NCBI RefSeq assembly: GCF_011320225.1
Contig: NZ_JAAOEN010000004.1
Location: 490,973 to 554,972 of the forward strand
DNA length: 64,000 bases
Source of the DNA: Phytoactinopolyspora limicola
GTDB taxonomy: Bacteria; Actinomycetota; Actinomycetes; Jiangellales; Jiangellaceae
Direction of reading: 5' to 3'
The notes under the pieces are model-generated. The model did no database searches. It saw only the letters and a program-made list of their open reading frames with translations, and was not told the origin of the DNA. A program made the position numbers and the translations under genes. This document shows positions 35,487 to 45,969 of the stretch, piece by piece; the first letter of the stretch is position 1; the number at the start of each line of letters is the position of its first letter.

Positions 35487-36194
35487 TCATTCCTCGATGG
35501 CGCCACCGATCGCCCGCAAATGCTCGCGGAACGTCAGCGACGGTTGTTCGCGCCGCTTGGCGAGGTATTCGTCGAACCGGACCTGTTCCCGCAAGGAGGT
35601 CCCCGCCCGGATCAGCTCGGCCTGGCGTCGTTCGGTGTCGCGGATCCCCTCGGCCAGTGTGAGCACCTCGTCGACCCGATCCGCGGGGACGAACAACACA
35701 CCGTCGTCGTCGCCGACGACGATGTCGTCGGGCCCGATCCGCCATTCCCCGACGACGGCCGTCACCAGCGCGTCCGCGGGCAGCGGATTGAGCCGGAGTG
35801 GACCCGTCGGTGTCGCCCCAAGGCTGAACACCGGCAGCCCGATACCGTCGATATCGGCGGTGTCGCGGTGCAGGCCCCAGATCACGATGCCCACGACCCC
35901 GGCCGCCGCGGCCTCCAAGACCACCAGGTCACCGACACAGGCCTCGTCGACGCGCCCGCCGTTGTCGACCACCAGCACACCACCGTCGGCGCCGCGATCG
36001 AACACTTCGAGGAAGACGTCGACACTGCCGGTGTGGCGCGCCGGGCGGGCCGGACCCACCAGCCGGCTGCCGGGTGTCATCGGGCGGACCGCGGCCGGGG
36101 CACACCGTACCGGGAGGTTGGCGCGGATACACCCGTCAGCCATGTGTGCGGTGGTCAGTGCCGCGAACCGGGCGCGGAGATCGTCATGGTCCAT
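35487..36194 (-). CDS. RraA-like protein / possible HMG-type aldolase
   Basis: This 235-residue protein belongs to the RraA/aldolase fold: GGVLVVDNGG, ACVGDLVVLEAAAAGVVGIVIWGLHRDTADI, LPVFSLGATPTGP and DIVVGDDDGVLFVPADR are the family landmarks, including the divalent-metal Asp. Members range from RNase E inhibitors to 4-hydroxy-4-methyl-2-oxoglutarate aldolases. Actinobacteria lacking the enteric RNase E context more often use it as an aldolase (inference). The start has GGAAAGGA upstream; the frame is open to 36287. It stands alone between two convergent or divergent resistance-like genes. Confidence 0.8.
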   Translation of the reverse strand: MDHDDLRARFAALTTAHMADGCIRANLPVRCAPAAVRPMTPGSRLVGPARPARHTGSVDVFLEVFDRGADGGVLVVDNGGRVDEACVGDLVVLEAAAAGVVGIVIWGLHRDTADIDGIGLPVFSLGATPTGPLRLNPLPADALVTAVVGEWRIGPDDIVVGDDDGVLFVPADRVDEVLTLAEGIRDTERRQAELIRAGTSLREQVRFDEYLAKRREQPSLTFREHLRAIGGAIEE

Positions 36195-36434
36195 AGGTGT
36201 CCTTTCCTCGTCAGGACGAATTCTGCCCGCCCGGATCCGCCCGCGCCGCCATGTTCCGGCCGGATGCCCCACCATTCCGGACACCACGCGGCACCACCTC
36301 GGGAGGACCGCGTCGACCTATGATCGGTAGTCCGGCCTTCAAGAGGTGAAAAATCGCCCCCACCGCCGATACCTTTCCGCACCCCGACACGTCTCACCCT
36401 GCAGGAGACGCCGTCCGGCGTTCGCCGACGTTGT

Positions 36435-36460
36435 CACCGGCATCGGCCATGATGCCGGTG
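36435..36460 (+). promoter_or_regulatory. Hairpin in the leader of the UvrA-like gene
   Basis: CACCGGCATC and GATGCCGGTG form a perfect 10-bp stem around the loop GGCCAT, 54 bases upstream of the start codon. It may be part of an attenuation or mRNA-stability control. Confidence 0.45.
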
Positions 36461-36463
36461 GAG

Positions 36464-36503
36464 ACCAGCAACTCGACCCACCAGCAACTCGACCCACCAG
36501 CAA
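36464..36503. repeat. 16-bp tandem repeat before the ribosome site
   Basis: ACCAGCAACTCGACCC is repeated twice and a half, directly between the leader hairpin and the AAGGAG site of the UvrA-like gene. Confidence 0.85.
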
Positions 36504-36513
36504 GGAGATTTCC

Positions 36514-38835
36514 ATGACCTCCGCCGCTCCCGGCACCGAACCTTCGTCTTCGGAGGTCGACACCACGGTCCAGCGTCGGCACCTCGCGGACAGCCACGAA
36601 GTCATCGAGGTCCGGGGAGCCCGCGAGAACAACCTGACCGACATCTCGCTCGACATCCCCAAGCGGCGGCTGACCGTGTTCACCGGCGTGTCCGGGTCTG
36701 GCAAGTCGTCGCTGGTGTTCGGCACCATCGCCGCTGAATCGCAACGGCTCATCAACGAGACGTATACCGCCTTCATCCAGTCCTTTATGGCTCCGGTCAA
36801 CCGGCCGGACGTCGATCGGCTGCGTAATCTCAGCGCCGCCATCGTCGTCGATCAGGAGCGGATGGGGGCCAATGCCCGTTCTACCGTGGGCACCGCCACC
36901 GACGCACACGCCATGCTGCGGATCGTCTTCAGCCGCGCCGGCAGCCCGCACGTCGGCACCTCATCGGCGTTCAGCTTCAACAAGGCCGAAGGTATGTGCA
37001 CCGAGTGCGAGGGCCTGGGGCAGGTGTCCGACGTCGATGTGTCGGAGCTCGTCGACGTCGAGAAGTCGCTGAACGATGGTGCGATCACCGTACCCGGCTT
37101 CGGTGTGGGCACCTGGTACTGGGAGACCATCGCTCGTTCCGGTTTCGTCGACCCGGATATCAAGGTCCAGGACTACACCCCACAGCAGTGGGAAGATTTC
37201 CTCCACAAGCCGTCGACGAAGGTGAAACAAGGCACCTTCAACGTCACCTACGAGGGGCTGCTGGTCAAGGTCCGACGGCTCTACTTGAGCAAGGATCGCG
37301 AGTCGATGCAGCGGCACATCCGCGAGTTCGTCGACCGCGCGGTCACCTTCACCGCCTGCCCGGCGTGCGGCGGTAGCCGCCTCAACTCCGCGGCACTCTC
37401 CTCCAAGATCAACGGGCGTAATATCGCCGAATGCGCGTCCATGCAGATCAGCGATCTCGTCGAGTTCGTTCGGGCCATCGACGATGCTTCGGTTGCCCCC
37501 ATGGTCCGCGCGCTAGGAGAGATCCTCGATTCGCTGGTGGAGATCGGCCTGGGGTACCTCAGCCTCGATCGGGAGTCCGGCACGCTGTCCGGAGGTGAAG
37601 CTCAACGGGTCAAGATGATCAGGCACCTGGGCTCGAGCCTCACCGACGTCACCTACGTGTTCGACGAGCCTACCGTCGGCCTGCACCCCCACGACATCCA
37701 ACGGATGAACGACCTGCTGAGCCGGCTGCGCGACAAAGGCAACACCGTACTCGTGGTGGAGCACAAACCCGAAGTGATCCAGATCGCCGACCACGTCGTC
37801 GACCTCGGGCCGGGGGCGGGCACCAACGGCGGTCAGCTGTGTTTCGCCGGGTCGCTGGACGGGCTGCGCGCGTCCGGAACACTCACCGGCCGCTACCTCG
37901 ATCACCGGATCACCCTTCGGGAGAAGGTCCGTGAGCCCAGCGGGCACCTGTCGGTCACCGGTGCCACGCTGCACAACCTCAAAGACGTCGGCGTCGACAT
38001 CCCCCTGGGTGTGCTGACCGTGGTCACCGGCGTGGCCGGCTCGGGCAAGAGTTCTTTGATCCACGGCTCGGTGGCCGGCCTGGACGGGGTCATCGCGGTC
38101 GACCAATCACCCATCCGTGGGTCGCGGCGCAGCAACCCGGCCACGTACACGGGTCTGCTGGATCCGATCCGCGCGGCCTTCGCCAAAACCAACGGCGTCA
38201 AGCCAGCCCTGTTCAGCGCCAACTCCGCCGGCGCCTGCGCCAACTGCAAGGGCAACGGAGTCATCTATACGGACCTGGCCATGATGGCCGGGGTCGCCAC
38301 CGTGTGTGAAGAATGTGAGGGCCGTCGATACACCCCCGACGTCCTCACATACCAGCTGCGCGGCAAGAACATCAGTGAGGTCCTCGACATGTCGGTGGCC
38401 GAAGCCGGCGAGTTCTTCACCGAACGCGCTGCTCGCACCATCCTGACCAGGCTCAACGACGTCGGCCTTGGGTATATACGCCTCGGGCAGCCGTTGAATA
38501 CGTTGTCCGGCGGTGAGCGGCAACGCCTCAAGCTGGCCATTCACATGGGTGAGAAGGCGTCCACCTACGTGCTCGACGAACCCACCAACGGCCTACACCT
38601 GGCCGACGTCGACCAACTGCTGGCGCTGCTCGATCGGCTCGTCGACGACGGAGGCACCGCCATCGTCATCGAACATCACCAGGCGGTGATGGCCCATGCC
38701 GACTGGATCATCGATCTCGGACCCGGCGCTGGACACGACGGCGGGCAGATCGTGTTCACCGGAACACCAGCCGAGTTGATCGAGCGGGGCGATACCCTCA
38801 CCGCGCACCATCTACGGCAATACCTCGGTGGCTGA
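36514..38835 (+). CDS. UvrA-like ABC ATPase (UvrA2/DrrC-type)
   Basis: This 773-residue protein has two ABC cassettes but is shorter than the roughly 950-residue UvrA of repair. It has Walker A sequences GVSGSGKSSL and GVAGSGKSSL, signatures LSGGEAQRVKMIRHL and LSGGERQRLKLAIHM, Walker B FDEPTVGLHP and LDEPTNGLHL, and CxxC zinc pairs (CTECEGLG, CPACGGS, CANCKGNG, CEECEGR). The family includes DrrC-type proteins that protect producers from DNA-binding antibiotics. The ATG has AAGGAG six bases upstream; the frame is open to 36346. Its leader carries a hairpin and tandem repeats. With the nearby Cfr-like gene it hints at a resistance locus. Confidence 0.9.
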   Translation: MTSAAPGTEPSSSEVDTTVQRRHLADSHEVIEVRGARENNLTDISLDIPKRRLTVFTGVSGSGKSSLVFGTIAAESQRLINETYTAFIQSFMAPVNRPDVDRLRNLSAAIVVDQERMGANARSTVGTATDAHAMLRIVFSRAGSPHVGTSSAFSFNKAEGMCTECEGLGQVSDVDVSELVDVEKSLNDGAITVPGFGVGTWYWETIARSGFVDPDIKVQDYTPQQWEDFLHKPSTKVKQGTFNVTYEGLLVKVRRLYLSKDRESMQRHIREFVDRAVTFTACPACGGSRLNSAALSSKINGRNIAECASMQISDLVEFVRAIDDASVAPMVRALGEILDSLVEIGLGYLSLDRESGTLSGGEAQRVKMIRHLGSSLTDVTYVFDEPTVGLHPHDIQRMNDLLSRLRDKGNTVLVVEHKPEVIQIADHVVDLGPGAGTNGGQLCFAGSLDGLRASGTLTGRYLDHRITLREKVREPSGHLSVTGATLHNLKDVGVDIPLGVLTVVTGVAGSGKSSLIHGSVAGLDGVIAVDQSPIRGSRRSNPATYTGLLDPIRAAFAKTNGVKPALFSANSAGACANCKGNGVIYTDLAMMAGVATVCEECEGRRYTPDVLTYQLRGKNISEVLDMSVAEAGEFFTERAARTILTRLNDVGLGYIRLGQPLNTLSGGERQRLKLAIHMGEKASTYVLDEPTNGLHLADVDQLLALLDRLVDDGGTAIVIEHHQAVMAHADWIIDLGPGAGHDGGQIVFTGTPAELIERGDTLTAHHLRQYLGG

Positions 38836-39010
38836 CCCGTCGGCACCTGGGTGAGTAGGGACCCTCGACGCAGCGGCGGACGCTGGGGTCTGTGCGTCGA
38901 CTGACGATCAACGTAGGTAGTTTCGATCAGCCGGCATGGCCGATTCCGCGAGCCCAACGACTTCCTACTCGCGCGGCCGCTGAGGGTGCTGCCTGCCCCT
39001 ACCCTCCCCG

Positions 39011-40766
<1,756 letters not shown>

Positions 40767-40769
40767 GCC

Positions 40770-41712
40770 ACCACTCCATTCACCTTCGACGTATCGATCT
40801 TCGAGCTGTTCTTTCCCTTGGCTACGGGTGGCACCCTCATCCTCGCCGACGACGAACAGCGGGCCGACCCCGACGCGGTGGCGGCGCTGATGCACCATCA
40901 CGGCGTCGGCTGGATCACCGAGACTCCGACCTGGTTGCGGCTGTTGACCTCGACCAACTCCCACAGTCTGCGCGACGTGTTGGTGATCACCATCGGCGAG
41001 GCGCTCGACGCCGACCTCGCACGTGTGCTGCTGTCCGGGGGCGCGATTCTTTGGAACGCCTACGGACCTACGGAGACCACCATCTACTCGACGATGTACA
41101 AGGTCACGGATGTCGGCGGGATCAGCGGGATCGGCGTCGCCATCGGCTCGCCGCTGCCCGGTGAGCAGGCCTACGTGCGCCACGACGACGGCCATGAATG
41201 CCGGGCCGGTGAACCCGGCATGTTGTGGATCGGCGGGAGCGGGGTGGCCGAAGGGTACGTCGACGCGCCCGGGCTGACCGCCGCCGCGTTCGTCGACGAT
41301 CCGGTGGCCGGCAGGATCTATCGCACCGGCGATCGGGTGGTGCGGGACACCACGGGTGTTGTATTTCCTCGGCCGGGACGACGATCAGGTGAAGGTGCGC
41401 GGGTTCCGGATCGAACTCGGCGAGATCGAGTCCTGGGCCCGGGAACACCCGGGAATCCTGCATGCCGCCGCATGGGTGGACGACCATGCCGTCTTGGGCG
41501 CACACATCACGTTGGCGGTGCCCGGCCGACCCGGCGACGATCTCACCGCGGCGGTCCGCGAGTTCCTGTCCGCGCACATCCCGAGTTACATGCAGCCGAA
41601 CCGCGTGGTCCAGGTGACGGACTGGCCGCTGAACAGCAACGGGAAGACGGACAAACGTGCGCTCCGCGCCCGGCTCCGGGTCGAGCCGGCCGAACCTTCC
41701 CGATCACCGTAG
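40770..41712 (+). pseudogene. Truncated, frameshifted NRPS adenylation domain
   Basis: The sequence begins abruptly at core motif A4 (TFDVSIFELFFPLATGGTL) and continues through A5 (NAYGPTETTIYSTM), A6 (GEPGMLWIGGSGVAEGY) and A7 (YRTGDRV). At about 41358-41362 the frame changes (one base gained or two lost) and resumes as A8 (YFLGRDDDQVKVRGFRIELGEIE) and A10 (LNSNGKTDKRAL), ending at TAG. Motifs A1-A3, the ATP-loop half, are missing. No ribosome site or start fits. It is a relic of a nonribosomal peptide synthetase, followed directly by mbtH. Confidence 0.88.
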
Positions 41713-41736
41713 ATCCCGAGGTCCCCTGGAGGTCGC

Positions 41737-42003
41737 ATGAACGAGATCGGCGACATCCGCTACACCGCCGTGGTCAATGGCGAGGACCAACACTCGCTGT
41801 GGACCGAGGGGCGGCCTCTGCCGGCGGGTTGGGCGGAGGTCGGGTTCACCGGCACCCGTGACGAGTGTCTGGCCGAGATCGACCGTATCTGGCCCGACAT
41901 CCTCCCGCGTAGCGTCCGGGACGCCCTCTCCCCCTGCCCCCTGCCCCCTCCCTCCTCTCCTCTCTCCTCTCTCCCCTCTCCCTCCAAGCCCGGGGGGGGG
42001 TAG
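41737..42003 (+). CDS. mbtH: MbtH-family protein with a low-complexity C-terminal extension
   Basis: Residues 1-65 match MbtH chaperones of NRPS adenylation domains: GEDQHSLWTEGRPLPAGWAEVGFTGTRDECLAEIDRIWPDILPRSVRDAL. The start has CTGGAGGT four bases upstream. The normal protein ends near residue 68. Here the frame runs on for about 22 residues of Pro/Ser/Leu into a pyrimidine tract before a stop in the G-runs, so the original 3' end was probably lost or expanded. Its adenylation partner next door is broken; it might still serve another NRPS in the cell. Confidence 0.88.
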   Translation: MNEIGDIRYTAVVNGEDQHSLWTEGRPLPAGWAEVGFTGTRDECLAEIDRIWPDILPRSVRDALSPCPLPPPSSPLSSLPSPSKPGGG

Positions 42004-42028
42004 GGGGGTGGGGGGGGGGGGGGGGGGG
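41930..42028. repeat. Pyrimidine tract followed by long G-runs
   Basis: About 60 bases of nearly pure C/T (41933-41984) are followed by G-runs of 9 (41992-42000), 6 (42003-42008) and 19 (42010-42028). The tract could form a G-quadruplex or triplex and is prone to slippage; run lengths may also be affected by sequencing error. The remaining gap to 42152 contains a G/C-rich hairpin-like stretch and no gene. Confidence 0.9.
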
Positions 42029-42152
42029 CCACCCCCGCCGTCGCTGTTTCGTTGTTGGTGTTGGGGGCCCCTCTGCCCCCCCCAACCCGCTAACGATCAC
42101 CGGGAGAGGGGAGAGGGATCACCGGGGACCACCGAGCACGTCGAAACGGGTC

Positions 42153-42182
42153 TTGCGAAAGAGTTCCTTCAAAAGATATCCT
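42153..42182 (+). promoter_or_regulatory. Probable leaderless promoter of the ArsR-ABC operon
   Basis: TTGCGA (42153-42158) and TATCCT (42177-42182) are 18 bases apart and the ATG begins 8 bases after the -10. The imperfect dyad around AAAGATATCCTT overlapping the -10 may be the ArsR-type autorepression site. Confidence 0.45.
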
Positions 42183-42189
42183 TCGAGAC

Positions 42190-42903
42190 ATGATCGACGA
42201 CGGTCCCCAAGAGGCGAGCGCCACCACCACGGCCGAGCCAGACCCGGCTCCAGCCACCCTCGCGGAACCGCGTGAACTCCGGGATCCGGCGGAGCTTCGA
42301 GCCCTGGCCCACCCCGTCCGCCTGGCGATCCTCGAACTACTCATCACCAACGGCCCGTCCACCGCTACCGAGTTGGCCGAGCAGCTCGGCGACGAGTCAC
42401 CCGCCAATTGTTCATGGCACCTGCGGCAACTCAACCGGTACGGATTCATCGAAGAGGCCGGCACGGGGCCGGGTCGGCAGCGCCGCTGGCGCGTCATCCC
42501 ACAACCCACCTCGTTTGGCCCAACCTCCGACGACACCCCGGAGCTCACGCATGCCATCGACGCCGCCGACGAAGTCATGCTGGGCCGGGAGATCGCCGTC
42601 CTCCGCGCCTGGCAGAGCACCCGGCGAGACGAACCGGAGCAATGGCGGGACGCGAGTTTCGCCCTCAACAGTCACGCCTGGTTGACGGCAGACGAGATGG
42701 CAGCCTTCCAGACCGAGTTCAAAGAACTTCTCGCTCGGCACTCGATCCCCCAGGCTGATCGGCTCGATCCGGCCACCCGTCCCGCCGGCGCCCGGCACGT
42801 ACGACTCGTCACCTGGCTCATCCCCCACCAGCCGGTTCACTCACCGGGCCCGGACCCGGACCACCCAGAACGGGTCACCCCCAGGAACACGGAGGACAGA
42901 TGA
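42190..42903 (+). CDS. ArsR-family winged-helix regulator
   Basis: This 237-residue regulator has an ArsR-like winged helix at about residues 32-105 (ELRALAHPVRLAILELLITNGPSTATELAEQLGDESPANCSWHLRQL) and a helical C-terminal region of unknown ligand specificity. Metal-binding cysteine motifs of the classic ArsR/SmtB sensors are absent, so the signal is probably not a metal. The stop overlaps the ABC ATPase start (ATGA), so the regulator and exporter are one operon and the protein probably autoregulates it. Confidence 0.88.
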   Translation: MIDDGPQEASATTTAEPDPAPATLAEPRELRDPAELRALAHPVRLAILELLITNGPSTATELAEQLGDESPANCSWHLRQLNRYGFIEEAGTGPGRQRRWRVIPQPTSFGPTSDDTPELTHAIDAADEVMLGREIAVLRAWQSTRRDEPEQWRDASFALNSHAWLTADEMAAFQTEFKELLARHSIPQADRLDPATRPAGARHVRLVTWLIPHQPVHSPGPDPDHPERVTPRNTEDR

Positions 42904-43877
42904 GCGCCGCACCCGTTCTGGACGTCGAGAACGTCACGAAGATCTATCACAAGAAGGTCTGGGCTAATGATCATGTCTCGCTGACCATCTCCGCCGGCGA
43001 CGTCTACGGCCTACTAGGGCACAACGGGGCCGGCAAAACTACCCTGCTCAACCAGGTGGTCGGCCTGGCCAAACCCACCGAAGGAAAAATCACCCTCAAC
43101 GGTCGGGACGCCGTCGCCGACCCAGCGTATGCCCGCAAGATGTGCGCGATGCAGCCACAGTCTCAAGCACCTCTGGACGGCGTCACACCAAAAGAGGCCA
43201 TCGAGCTGATGGCCCGGATCCGCGGCGCCAGCCGCCGAGACGCACGTCGGCGCACTGCCGACCTGATGGCCGCACTCGACATCGAGCCGTGGGCCGACAC
43301 CAAAGGCGAGAAGCTGTCCGGCGGAGTACAACGTCTGACGGCCTTCGCCATGGCCGCCGCCGAACCTGGCCGGCTGGCGATGTTCGACGAACCAACCAAC
43401 GACGTCGACCCCGTCCGTCGCCGCCTGCTCTGGGCGCAGGTGCGCGAACTGGCCGACCAGGGATGTGCGGTCCTCTTGGTCACCCACAACGTCATCGAAG
43501 CCGAACGCACCGTCGACCGGTTGGCGATCCTCGACCACGGAAGAGTGGTGGTCCACGGCACCCCGACCGAACTGCGCGGTGAACACGCTCACCAACTCCG
43601 CCTCGAGGCGGCCGCGATCAGCCACGCCGTGGCACAAGACCTGGCGCACGAGTTCGACAACGCCCGCTCCGCCGTCGCGATCGGCCGGCGGATGATCGCC
43701 CCCGTCGCCGCCGACGACTGCGCGACGGCACTGCAATGGGCGCAGCGCCACCAGCAAACCGGCCGGATCGACGAGTTCTCGTTCAATCCGGTCAGCCTCG
43801 AAGACATCTATATACGCCTCGTCGGGTCTCCCGACGACAACGTGGACGAGAGTGACGATGCGCTCCTGGCTACATAG
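42900..43877 (+). CDS. ABC exporter ATPase
   Basis: This 325-residue ATPase is of the drug or lipid exporter type (CcmA-like), with Walker A GLLGHNGAGKTTLL, Q-loop MQPQSQ, signature KLSGGVQRLTAFAMA, Walker B LAMFDEPTNDVDP and H-loop LVTHN. The extended C-terminal region (about 90 residues) ending in FNPVSLEDIYIRLVG is typical of DrrA-type exporters. It overlaps the ArsR gene by 4 bases and the permease gene by about 20, and so works with that permease. Confidence 0.9.
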   Translation: MSAAPVLDVENVTKIYHKKVWANDHVSLTISAGDVYGLLGHNGAGKTTLLNQVVGLAKPTEGKITLNGRDAVADPAYARKMCAMQPQSQAPLDGVTPKEAIELMARIRGASRRDARRRTADLMAALDIEPWADTKGEKLSGGVQRLTAFAMAAAEPGRLAMFDEPTNDVDPVRRRLLWAQVRELADQGCAVLLVTHNVIEAERTVDRLAILDHGRVVVHGTPTELRGEHAHQLRLEAAAISHAVAQDLAHEFDNARSAVAIGRRMIAPVAADDCATALQWAQRHQQTGRIDEFSFNPVSLEDIYIRLVGSPDDNVDESDDALLAT

Positions 43878-44595
43878 CTACAAGCTCCTGCTGAAGTGGA
43901 ACGCCCTACGGATGCGGGCCGAGATTCCCGTGTTCCTGGCCTTGCAGACGGTGATCGCATCGGGCATCGTCATCGGTTTCTCACTGCTGATCCCGGAGAT
44001 CGACGCCGTCTCCGCGCTCTACTTGACGACCGGAGCCATGACCGTCTCCCTGATCACCGTCGGAACGGTGCTCGCCCCCCAGATCGTCGCGCAGCAGAAG
44101 GAGCGTGGACTGCTGGACTACCAGCGGTCGATGCCGGTCCCCAGGCTGGCCATGCTCGCCGCCGATGCCACCATCTGGATCTTGGTCGCCCTGCCCGGCT
44201 TGGTGGCGACCCTCTTCGTCGCCATCCTCCGGTTCGACCTCCAGGTATCGATGAGCCCATGGCTAGTGCTGGCCGTCCCGCTGGTCAGCGCCGGTAGCGT
44301 GGCGGTGGGGTACTGCATCGCGTACACCGTCAAGCCGGTGCTCGTCGGGCTGGTGACGAACATCGTCATGATCGCGGCGCTGATGTTCGCCCCGGTCAAC
44401 TACCCGGCCGAGCGGCTGCCCGAATGGGCCAGAACGGTCCACGACTGGTTGCCGTTCCAATACATGGCGCAAGCCATCCGCGACACCATCGACGTGCCCG
44501 CTGGCGGGACGCCACTGCTCCCGTTCGTCGTGCTCGTCGCCTGGGCGATTATCGGCCTGGCGATCACCTCCCGCGTTATGACGCGACGCATCTGA
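43858..44595 (+). CDS. ABC-2 type exporter permease
   Basis: This 245-residue ABC-2 permease has six predicted helices (VFLALQTVIASGIVIGFSLLI, ALYLTTGAMTVSLITVGTVL, ATIWILVALPGLVATLFVAIL and others) and the coupling segment QQKERGLLDYQRSMPVPR after helix 2. The ATG at 43858 is taken; an in-frame GTG at 43852 is an alternative. It lies within the end of the ATPase gene, so translation is coupled. The substrate is unknown. Confidence 0.88.
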   Translation: MRSWLHSYKLLLKWNALRMRAEIPVFLALQTVIASGIVIGFSLLIPEIDAVSALYLTTGAMTVSLITVGTVLAPQIVAQQKERGLLDYQRSMPVPRLAMLAADATIWILVALPGLVATLFVAILRFDLQVSMSPWLVLAVPLVSAGSVAVGYCIAYTVKPVLVGLVTNIVMIAALMFAPVNYPAERLPEWARTVHDWLPFQYMAQAIRDTIDVPAGGTPLLPFVVLVAWAIIGLAITSRVMTRRI

Positions 44596-44606
44596 GGCCC
44601 GCCGCC

Positions 44607-45140
44607 TCACTCCCCGCTTGCCAACCTTCCGGTGAGGGTGCGGTATGCCCCAAGCAAGAGGCCAGGCGCCAACCGCCGATGCACCGCGGACATCGGCCTC
44701 CACAACAGCGCGGCCGGGATGCGGTCGTAATACACAAACGTCGCCAGCGAGATGTCGTCGGCGCCGACCCGGACCACCAGCTGCGAACGTATGAACCACG
44801 ACTCCGCTTCAAGCCGAAGCCAATCGTCACCGCGGTCGGCGATAGCCCACCCAGCCACATGATCAGCCGAGACGCCGCTGGCTAGTTGGAGACGGAGCAG
44901 GACCCGCCAGATGAAGATCTCAGCCCGATCCGGAACGTCGCCCAACATCGCGCGCGCCCATTGTTCGGGTGACCAGCTATTCATACGCGGCCAGCTGAGC
45001 GTGAAGACATCAACATAGTCGACCTTCGCCAGAGTGCACAGGCTGCTGATCTCCTCGGGGATCGGTTGCTGACGGCGCACGGCGAAACGGGTGGCGCCGC
45101 GGTCCGCATCGGCCGGGCCCGCCTTGTCCTGTGTACCCAT
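44607..45140 (-). CDS. DUF2867-like protein
   Basis: This 177-residue protein appears related to the DUF2867 protein at 48899: both have a VDYVDVFTL/VEDVWAL-like opening, an IWRVLLRLQL/IVRALWAARW helix, a strand-rich centre, and a final segment (MSAVHRRLAPGLLLGAYRTLTGR) matching YMAAIKPIRYLIVYPALLR. The function of the family is unknown. The ATG follows GAAGGGAG. It lies 133 bases downstream of a TetR-family gene in the same direction, with a dyad in between, and so is a likely target of that or a related regulator. Confidence 0.7.
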   Translation of the reverse strand: MGTQDKAGPADADRGATRFAVRRQQPIPEEISSLCTLAKVDYVDVFTLSWPRMNSWSPEQWARAMLGDVPDRAEIFIWRVLLRLQLASGVSADHVAGWAIADRGDDWLRLEAESWFIRSQLVVRVGADDISLATFVYYDRIPAALLWRPMSAVHRRLAPGLLLGAYRTLTGRLASGE

Positions 45141-45190
45141 CCGTGGCTCCCTTCGTGTGCCGCATCGTGTCGCGGTGATCGCTACACGTC

Positions 45191-45219
45191 TAACATACAG
45201 ACACGAATGCATGTATCTA
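45191..45219. promoter_or_regulatory. Candidate TetR-type operator before the DUF2867-like gene
   Basis: ACATACAG and ATACATG-like half-sites lie in inverted orientation around ACACGAATG (about 45191-45219), resembling the ACATACATATCTGTACGTA dyad before the other TetR gene at 48219. It probably marks a regulator site near the gene's promoter. Confidence 0.4.
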
Positions 45220-45273
45220 GAGCGGACCCCCCTTCGTGAGGCAATACCCGCCGCCGCCGTTAGTGGATGACGA

Positions 45274-45939
45274 CTACCGACCGGCCGCCAACTCATCCGC
45301 GAGACGCACCTCGACACTGTCGAGAATCAGCCCGAGCCCGTACTCGAACTCGTCGCCGAACGAGTACCCCTGCCCTTGAACGTGGTCGGTGATCAGCTCG
45401 ACGAGATGTGGGTATGTATCGCGCGGCAGCGTGGGCTGGACCTCGTCGACGAACTCCTCGAAACCGCCACTCACATCGAAAGGTAGGCTCAACTCGGTCA
45501 ATACGAAGCCGTAGATGTAGGCATCGACGGCCGAGAAAGCGTGTACTGCCAGCGCCGGCGAGAACCCGTTGTGCCGCAGACATCCCAGCATGGTGTCGTG
45601 ATGTCGCAACAGGGCAGCTCCGGGCGCCCGTCGCGATTCGATGAGCCCCAGCGCCCACGGATGCTGCCCCAAAGCTTGACGGGCCGAAGCGGCCCGCTCG
45701 GTCATGGCAGGTCGCCACGGCTGTTGCAGCCCGGGCAGCTCGATCTGGGTGAAGACCCAGTCCGCGAGGCCGTCGAGGAGTGCATCCTTGTTGGCGACGT
45801 GGTGATAGAGCGACATCGCCTCGACGCCGAGCTCCTTGCCGACGTTGCGCATGCTGACCTGGGTCAGGCCGCCGTCGTCGGCCACCCGGACCGCAGCCTC
45901 GATGATGCGGTCGTGAGTGAGCGCTGGTCGTCTCGGCAT
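45274..45939 (-). CDS. TetR-family regulator
   Basis: This 221-residue repressor has an N-terminal TetR helix-turn-helix (GGLTQVSMRNVGKELGVEAMSLYHHVANKDALLDGLADWVF) and a TetR_C-type ligand domain (residues about 75-215), the subgroup that includes the tetracycline repressor itself. It is divergent from the quinone oxidoreductase gene with 87 bases between, where CTTACAG half-sites occur, so that gene is the best candidate target. The downstream DUF2867-like gene is a second. Confidence 0.92.
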   Translation of the reverse strand: MPRRPALTHDRIIEAAVRVADDGGLTQVSMRNVGKELGVEAMSLYHHVANKDALLDGLADWVFTQIELPGLQQPWRPAMTERAASARQALGQHPWALGLIESRRAPGAALLRHHDTMLGCLRHNGFSPALAVHAFSAVDAYIYGFVLTELSLPFDVSGGFEEFVDEVQPTLPRDTYPHLVELITDHVQGQGYSFGDEFEYGLGLILDSVEVRLADELAAGR

Positions 45940-45969
45940 CGTGATCCTTTCTCGTGCGAGCCTTGTCAG

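Noticed and set aside
36514-38835. Housekeeping uvrA of nucleotide excision repair
   Set aside because: It is about 180 residues short, lacks the usual uvrB/uvrC context, and resembles the stand-alone drug-resistance branch.
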